NCBI RefSeq assembly: GCF_009730915.1
Contig: NC_052474.1
Span: 8,963,501-9,027,500 of the forward strand
Reading direction: 5' to 3'
DNA: 64,000 bases
Source of the DNA: Dioscorea cayenensis subsp. rotundata
Lineage: Eukaryota > Streptophyta > Magnoliopsida > Dioscoreales > Dioscoreaceae
Shown here: piece by piece, positions 59,003 to 64,000 of the stretch
How the letters are laid out: every line of letters begins with the position of its first letter
Numbering within the stretch: the stretch's first letter is position 1
Made by a program: the position numbers and the translations under genes
The notes under the pieces: generated by a model
What the model saw: the letters and a program-made list of their open reading frames with translations, nothing else
Told to the model about the DNA's origin: nothing
Databases searched by the model: none

Positions 59003-61310
59003 GCCACTCACCTAAAACAGAAATATATAAAAGTGGAAATCAAAGTGGCTGGTGGATTCTTCTTATATATACACACACACTAGCCACTCATCTAAAACAG
59101 AAATAAAACAGAGATCAAAGTGGCGGCTTAAAAGAAGAATCATGAAATTATTCACTCACTACAAAAATTAAATGACACAAGTCATGCTTGTTCTTTCTCT
59201 TCTCTACTTTTCCAAACTCCAGAACCCAAACATAATTTAAAACTAAGGATATAACAAAGCATACAGATTTCTAAGAAAGGGCAAAATACATGTTAGCTTT
59301 TTCAAGGATAAAACCAGATACTCCTGACCACCCTTGAAAACCCTAAAACAGATTAAAACAAAAAAGAGAAACCCTAACCATTAAGGAATCAAAACAAGAA
59401 CTAATAAAAGATAAACAAATCGAAGAAGGAAAAATGGAACCTACCACAAATACTCATAGGCGACCACTCGACACGAATGATTTTCTCGTCCTTGCCACAC
59501 ACCGCCAAAGTTGATCAACGAGCGAGAGAGAAAGCTAGGCTACGAAGTTCTCTGGTTTTAATAATTTTATTTTTATCATGTAACCACTAGCGGTTACTAG
59601 GAACGTGGGGGATCATGATCTTTGAAAAGATAAGGGTGGTTTGAAATTTTAAATTTAAAAAAAGAAAAACATGACAAGAAATTAAATACAAGTGGGACCC
59701 ACAGGCTATTTTCAATGGCTTGTCATGCCGTTTCCATTATCTAATGCAACGGAAGCCTTCCAAGTCTTGATGAATAAAGTTTTTTACTTTGCATTGCGAA
59801 AGCATGTATTGGTTTTCTTTGACAATATACTCGTTTATAGTGCTACTTAAGAAACCCACTTACATGATCTCGAGATAATATTATATAACATGTAACAATA
59901 ACACTTATTTGCTAAATTTTCCAAATGTTCTTTTATAGTGAAATAGATTGATTATTTGGGTCATACTATTTCTACTACTTATGTACAAATGGATACCACT
60001 AAGGTGAACGCTATCCTCCATTAGCCAGTTCCATCCACATTGAAACAACTGCAAGGTTCCTAGGCTTAACAAGATATTATAGAATATTCATTCAAAATTG
60101 TGCTTAAATCACACCTTCGCTGACAAATTTGCTAAAAAAAGATAATTTATGTTAGAATGACCACATAGAGGCAACATTTTTATCATTGAAGCAGGCTATT
60201 GCTTCAACTCCAATTTTGGGTCTCCCTGATTTTTCTAAACCTTAATTTTATATTGGAGACTTATGCATCTAGAACGGGAGTGGGGGTAGTAATAGTCAAG
60301 ACTGGTACCCTATTGCATATTTCTCCAAACAAATGTCCCTTTGTATGAAACAATAGTTGGCATATACTAGGGAATTGTATGCCATCTTGGACATAGTGGG
60401 GAAATTTCAACATTATTTGATTGGGAATTGATTCATCATTCTAACGGATTAATAAGATTTTTGTTAATTCACTTCTAAAAAGCTGTCCAAACACCAGAGT
60501 AGCAGTGGTGGTTACCCAAGTTTTCCAGTTTTGACTTCAGCATTGAAAATAAGTCATGGAAAGATAATGTAGCTACTGATGTGCTATTGCATTGGTATAT
60601 TATGAGTTACTCACAATCTCACTACTAGTTTATTGAGCAGCTCACCAAGTGCCAACAAGAGGATCAACATTGTTTTACTATCATTACATAGAAGCACGGA
60701 CTCTCATTGTGCAAGGGTAAGCTTTTAGTTCCTTCTGTAACTACACTTCACGAGTAGGTATTAACAAAGTTCCATGAATCTCTTTACAGGGGACATGTGA
60801 ATGCGAGTACTAGACGTACATTTACTTAACTATCTAAGCACTTCTTCTAGTCTAACATGCGCCATGATACGGAGATGTATATTAAATGCTGCATGATTTT
60901 TCAACAAGAAAAACATAATCACACACACCCAGCCAGTCTACTACAATCCTTTTCAACAAATATGGGAAGAAATCATTATGGACTTCATACTAGGGTTGTA
61001 AATTTCGAAGGGATTCTCTGTTATAATGGTGGTAATTGATCATCTCTCAAAGTACGCACATTTTATTCCATTAAAATCGGATTTTACTAGCCAACAAGTT
61101 GTGAAAGCTTTGGTCAGTAATATGGCTAAACACCATAGAGTTCCCTAAGGCCATTGTTAGTGACCGAGACAAGGTGTTTATGAGCAAATTTTGGCAGCAT
61201 TTGTTTCATATCATGGGCACCATTGTGGCTATGTCATCCGCTTATCTCTCACAATTTGATGGCCCATTTGAAACTCTAAACAATTGTTTAGAGTAATCCT
61301 TATGCTATTT
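55920..61310 (+). pseudogene. Decayed Ty3/gypsy polyprotein, split by a solo LTR
   Basis: Protease region 56020-56390 reads QILLDNGSNDNFIH, then IILGVAWLSTLGSNIVDYS. The RT start is at 56500-56887 (SRACGHKIPFIPN, then CTNYKALNAI). After the 2.8-kb insertion RT resumes at 59709 (FQWLVMPFPLSNATEAFQ, then VFFDNILVYS, the YVDD-type site as FDNI). YLGHTIS-like and RNase H motifs follow to about 60300. Integrase remnants lie at 60700-61300 (FHESLYRGHVN; AHFIPLKSDF-like; VSDRDKVF-like). Many stops and frameshifts; part of the RT is deleted before 56690. Order PR-RT-RH-INT fits Ty3/gypsy, chromovirus-like. The 3' LTR was not found; a copia element begins at about 61385. Confidence 0.8.
56888..59703 (+). 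mobile_element. Solo LTR, 2816 bp, with perfect 5-bp target duplication
   Basis: It begins TGTCACGCCCCGAGCCC and ends GTGGGACCCACA, flanked by GGCTA on both sides (56883-56887, 59704-59708). The host gypsy RT reads across the joint (NGY then FQWLVMPF), which confirms both ends exactly. There is no internal region and no coding capacity, so this is a solo LTR left by LTR-LTR recombination. It contains long (TA)n tracts (58147-58188, 58968-58996) and a (CATA)n tract (58833-58870). The TG-proximal 1.4 kb is an inverted relative of the LTR at 1-2970. Confidence 0.9.
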
Positions 61311-61384
61311 CACTTTTGCGAATATGAGGTGCTAGGTTAAAATACTACTTGTTTAAGATGAGCTGGTCTGATATGGCTATAGAG

Positions 61385-61835
61385 TGAAAAATATCACTGA
61401 ATAAATTAGGAAGAAGAGCAAGAGGTTTTTCAGTAGTTTTCTCTGCTGCTTAACATTTCATTGAAAAACTGTAAAAGTAGTAGATGAAGAGAGTACACCA
61501 ATCTCTCTAATACAAAACACATACTTCTTCAAAAAATAATAGTAACTTAATATCTTAGATAAAGTTCCAAGACACAGACAATCTCTGAGTACACCAGAGA
61601 GTTAATCTAGGATATCTGAAACACACTTTGAAGCGACACAACACTACAGACTAATTAAACTTCTTCACCTATTGGTCAGTAGATCTTCTAGCTCATTCAT
61701 TGGCTGTAAAGAGCATAGGATTTCCTCTCCACTACACTGGTTAACACACCAAGTGTGAGGTCAAAGTTTATTTTCCCATTTGACCTCCGCTGACCAATTC
61801 TCCTTCTTGGCAGCTTCTTCAATCAATTTACAACA
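61385..61835 (-). mobile_element. 3' LTR of a copia retrotransposon (minus strand)
   Basis: On the minus strand it begins TGTTGTAAATTGATTG right after the polypurine tract AAGGGAAGG (61836-61844). The body includes ordinary LTR features and ends near GATATTTTTCA (61385), which is tentative because the other LTR and target duplication lie outside the window. Confidence 0.75.
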
Positions 61836-61928
61836 CCTTCCCTTGATTGAAGACTCTACAATTCCCAGCAACATCTTTAGATAGTTATGTTTCTTCACAG
61901 GGAGAGATTTTGTAAAAATATCTTCCTT

Positions 61929-64000
61929 CTAATCCTCTGATATGCAGTGCTTCAAAACAATTTTCCCTTCCAACACTAAGCTGCGAATGAAATGATACCG
62001 TATATCTATATGCTTGGTTCGTCCATGATGCGCAGAATTCTTTGTAATCTCAATGGTGGATCGATTATCACACCATATTTCAATTGTTTGACTTTGCTTC
62101 ATCCCACAATCCTCCAGCATCCTCATCCACCATACACTTTGACAAGCTGCCGCCGTTGCAACTATATATTCGGCTTCGGTAGTTGAAAGAGTAGTGACAT
62201 CTTGCTTTTTTGAACCCCATGGAATAGCACCTGATCCAAGATCAAATACCATACCAGATGTACTCCTTCTATCTTCAATCGATCCACCCCAATTGCTATC
62301 TATAAATCCTTGCAGTTTACATTCATTGGTCTTAGTATACCAAATACCACAATTAACAGTTCCCACAATATATCTCAACAAATGCTTTGCAGCACCTAAA
62401 TGCTGCTTTGTTGGCTTGCTAACAAACCTTGAAAGAACATTCTCAATGTACACAATGTCAGGATGAGAATGAGTCAAGTAAAGTAGCCTACCGATCAAAC
62501 TCCTGTAGCTTCTAGAATCAGTGCTTCCTGAACCATCATCAGCTTGTAATTTTTCACCTATGATCATTGGTGTTATTGTAGCCTTGCATTGATTCATCTT
62601 AAACAATTTGAGTGTTTCTTCAGCATATCTCCTCTGCACTATAAACACTCCATTCTCACGTTGTTTTACCTCCAATCCCAAGAAGTAGTTCAGAAGGCCC
62701 AAATCTGACATCTCAAAAGCTTTTTGCATTTCAAGCTTGAATTCCTCCACCATTGTCTGAGAAGAGCTTAAGTACACAATGTCATCTACGTAAATGCAGA
62801 CAAGTAACATGTGACCATCTCCATCTGAGTTTTTGTAAAGTGTATGCTCATTCAAGCTGCGCACAAAGCCATGATCTTGAAGATACCTATCAATCTTTGC
62901 ATGCCAGGCTCTAGGTGCCTGTTTTAGGCCATATAGAGCCCTTTTAGCTTTAGCACCTTGGTTTCTTCTCCAATGCCTTCATAACCAGGTGGTTGTTCAA
63001 CATAGATTTCTTCTTGTATATCTCCATTCAAGAATGCAGATTTGACGTCAAAGTGATACACAACCCATCTCCACTGTGTAGCAAGGGCCAAGAGAAGTCT
63101 CATTATCTCCATTCTAGTGATTAGTGCATAAATCTCATCAAAATCGACACCTGCTTCTTGTGTATAACCCCTTGTAACCAAACAGGCCTTGTGTGTCTGA
63201 ATTCTCCCATCTGGATGATATTTTGTTTTAAATATCCACTTCAGTTTCACCACTTTCTTGTTTGGTGGAAGCTCCACCAAACCCATGTGTCATTGTGCTT
63301 GATAGTAGCCAGCTCTTCCTTCATTGCTTCCTTCCAAACTTTAGTTTTAGCTGCCTCTTCAAAAGTGATTGGATCAGCAATGATGAGAGCAAAAGTGTAG
63401 GTCTTGTAGATCTCCTTTATTGTTCTCATCTTCTTAACTGGAGATTCTTCTCCTGAAGTTTGCAATGAGTGTGACCTTGTTCCTGCATCTGCATCAATAG
63501 GAGGTACTTCATCATGCTCAATTGACTCAACCATTGGTAATTCTGATGGTGAACTTTCTTCTTCCACTTGACTGCACAAGTCTTCACTTGAATCTTCATA
63601 CATGATCAACCGGGTTCCTTCAGACTTATTGCTCCAATCCCAACCTGCACTCTCATTAAAGACTACATCCCTACTCACTATAGTTTTACATGTAGTAGGA
63701 TTATACAAACGATAGGCCTTAGAGTATAAACAATAACCTATGAATACACATCTTTCAGACCTTGTATCCAACTTTTGAAGTTTATGAGAGGGAATTAGAG
63801 AATAAGCAATGCAACCAAATACTCTTAAGTGACTTACAATGGGTTTAACTCCATGCCACGATTCATAAGGAGTCTTGTTCTTCACAGCTCTTGTAGGCGA
63901 GATGTTTAAGAGATACATCTGTCGTGTTTACAACTTCAGCCCATAGCTTATTTGGAAGGTTCCAGTGCTTCATCAAGGATCTAGCCATCTCCACAATAGT
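61929..64000 (-). pseudogene. Copia polyprotein (integrase C-terminus, RT, RNase H), three frameshifts, continues past the window
   Basis: From the window end downwards: integrase core end (TIVEMARSLMKHWNLPN), NKTPYESWHGVKP and FGCIAYSLIP. RT follows with KWIFKTKYHPDGRI, FDVKSAFLNGDIQEEIYVEQ and LLVCIYVDDIVYL (catalytic YVDD), then GLLNYFLGLEV. RNase H follows with STSGMVFDLG, TTEAEYIV and TKHIDIRYHFIR, to a stop at 61929. Frame breaks occur near 63918 (extra base), 63283 (one base lost in a T/G run) and about 62947 (one A lost in an A-run). Otherwise the pol frame is open, so the element is young. The domain order INT-RT-RH is copia; lineage is probably Tork-like (inferred). Confidence 0.9.

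Noticed and set aside
62194..62466. Plus-strand ORF opposite copia RNase H
   Set aside because: A shadow of the copia polyprotein on the minus strand.

Overview
The window is nuclear DNA of a flowering plant. It is AT-rich, its genes have GT-AG introns, and it carries plant gene families (a zinc-finger homeodomain protein, a LEA-like protein, an ERD6-like sugar transporter, a plant alpha/beta hydrolase, papain-like proteases). About half or more of what can be recognised is transposon sequence. I cannot place the species. A run of five TTAGGG units near 23.7 kb is notable, but it is not enough to assign an order.

Only three loci look like ordinary host genes. (1) A three-exon LEA-like gene on the plus strand at 7243-9979, with an ABRE core, an RY motif and a TATA box upstream. 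(2) A zinc-finger homeodomain (ZHD) transcription factor in one exon at 31506-32378. (3) A five-exon alpha/beta hydrolase on the minus strand at 39200-41677; its exon 2 carries two one-base A insertions in A-runs, so it is either a young pseudogene or two uncorrected assembly errors. Between (2) and (3) lies a decayed ERD6-like sugar transporter (35240-37819) whose exons are still in order but which has an in-frame stop, frameshifts and a lost splice donor. At 17.3-21.5 kb four tandem copies of the last part of a papain-like cysteine protease gene repeat about every 1.2 kb; none has a first exon.

Region by region: 1-2970 is part of a long LTR. 3187-7055 is an inverted-repeat element with a nested MITE. 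10.9-12.6 kb holds three MITEs, one inside another. 13.1-14.05 kb is LINE debris, 14941-15172 a SINE, 15.6-16.9 kb an AT-rich repeat also seen at 3.5-4.5 kb. 25.5-28.07 kb is an internally deleted copia element with a SINE inside it. 42.4-44.2 kb is a MITE-like element interrupted by CACTA-type CGGCGTTT repeats. 44226-54367 is a MULE-like element with long terminal inverted repeats. Inside it sits a CACTA transposon with both ends intact (45349-53895). 55.9-61.3 kb is a dead Ty3/gypsy element split by a 2.8-kb solo LTR. 61385 to the window end is a largely intact copia element on the minus strand.

The most interesting object is the CACTA transposon. It has perfect CACTA termini, a TCA target duplication, subterminal repeats and a degenerate Transposase_24-type gene. 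It also carries spliceable exon fragments of two unrelated host genes: a GSK3/SHAGGY-like kinase (48564-49068) and the V-ATPase proteolipid c'' subunit (50176-50567). Both fragments keep their introns, and both lie on the same strand as the element's own gene. This is a Pack-CACTA, an element that has captured DNA from several genes. The loci do not form a pathway; the ordering reflects nested insertion and local duplication.
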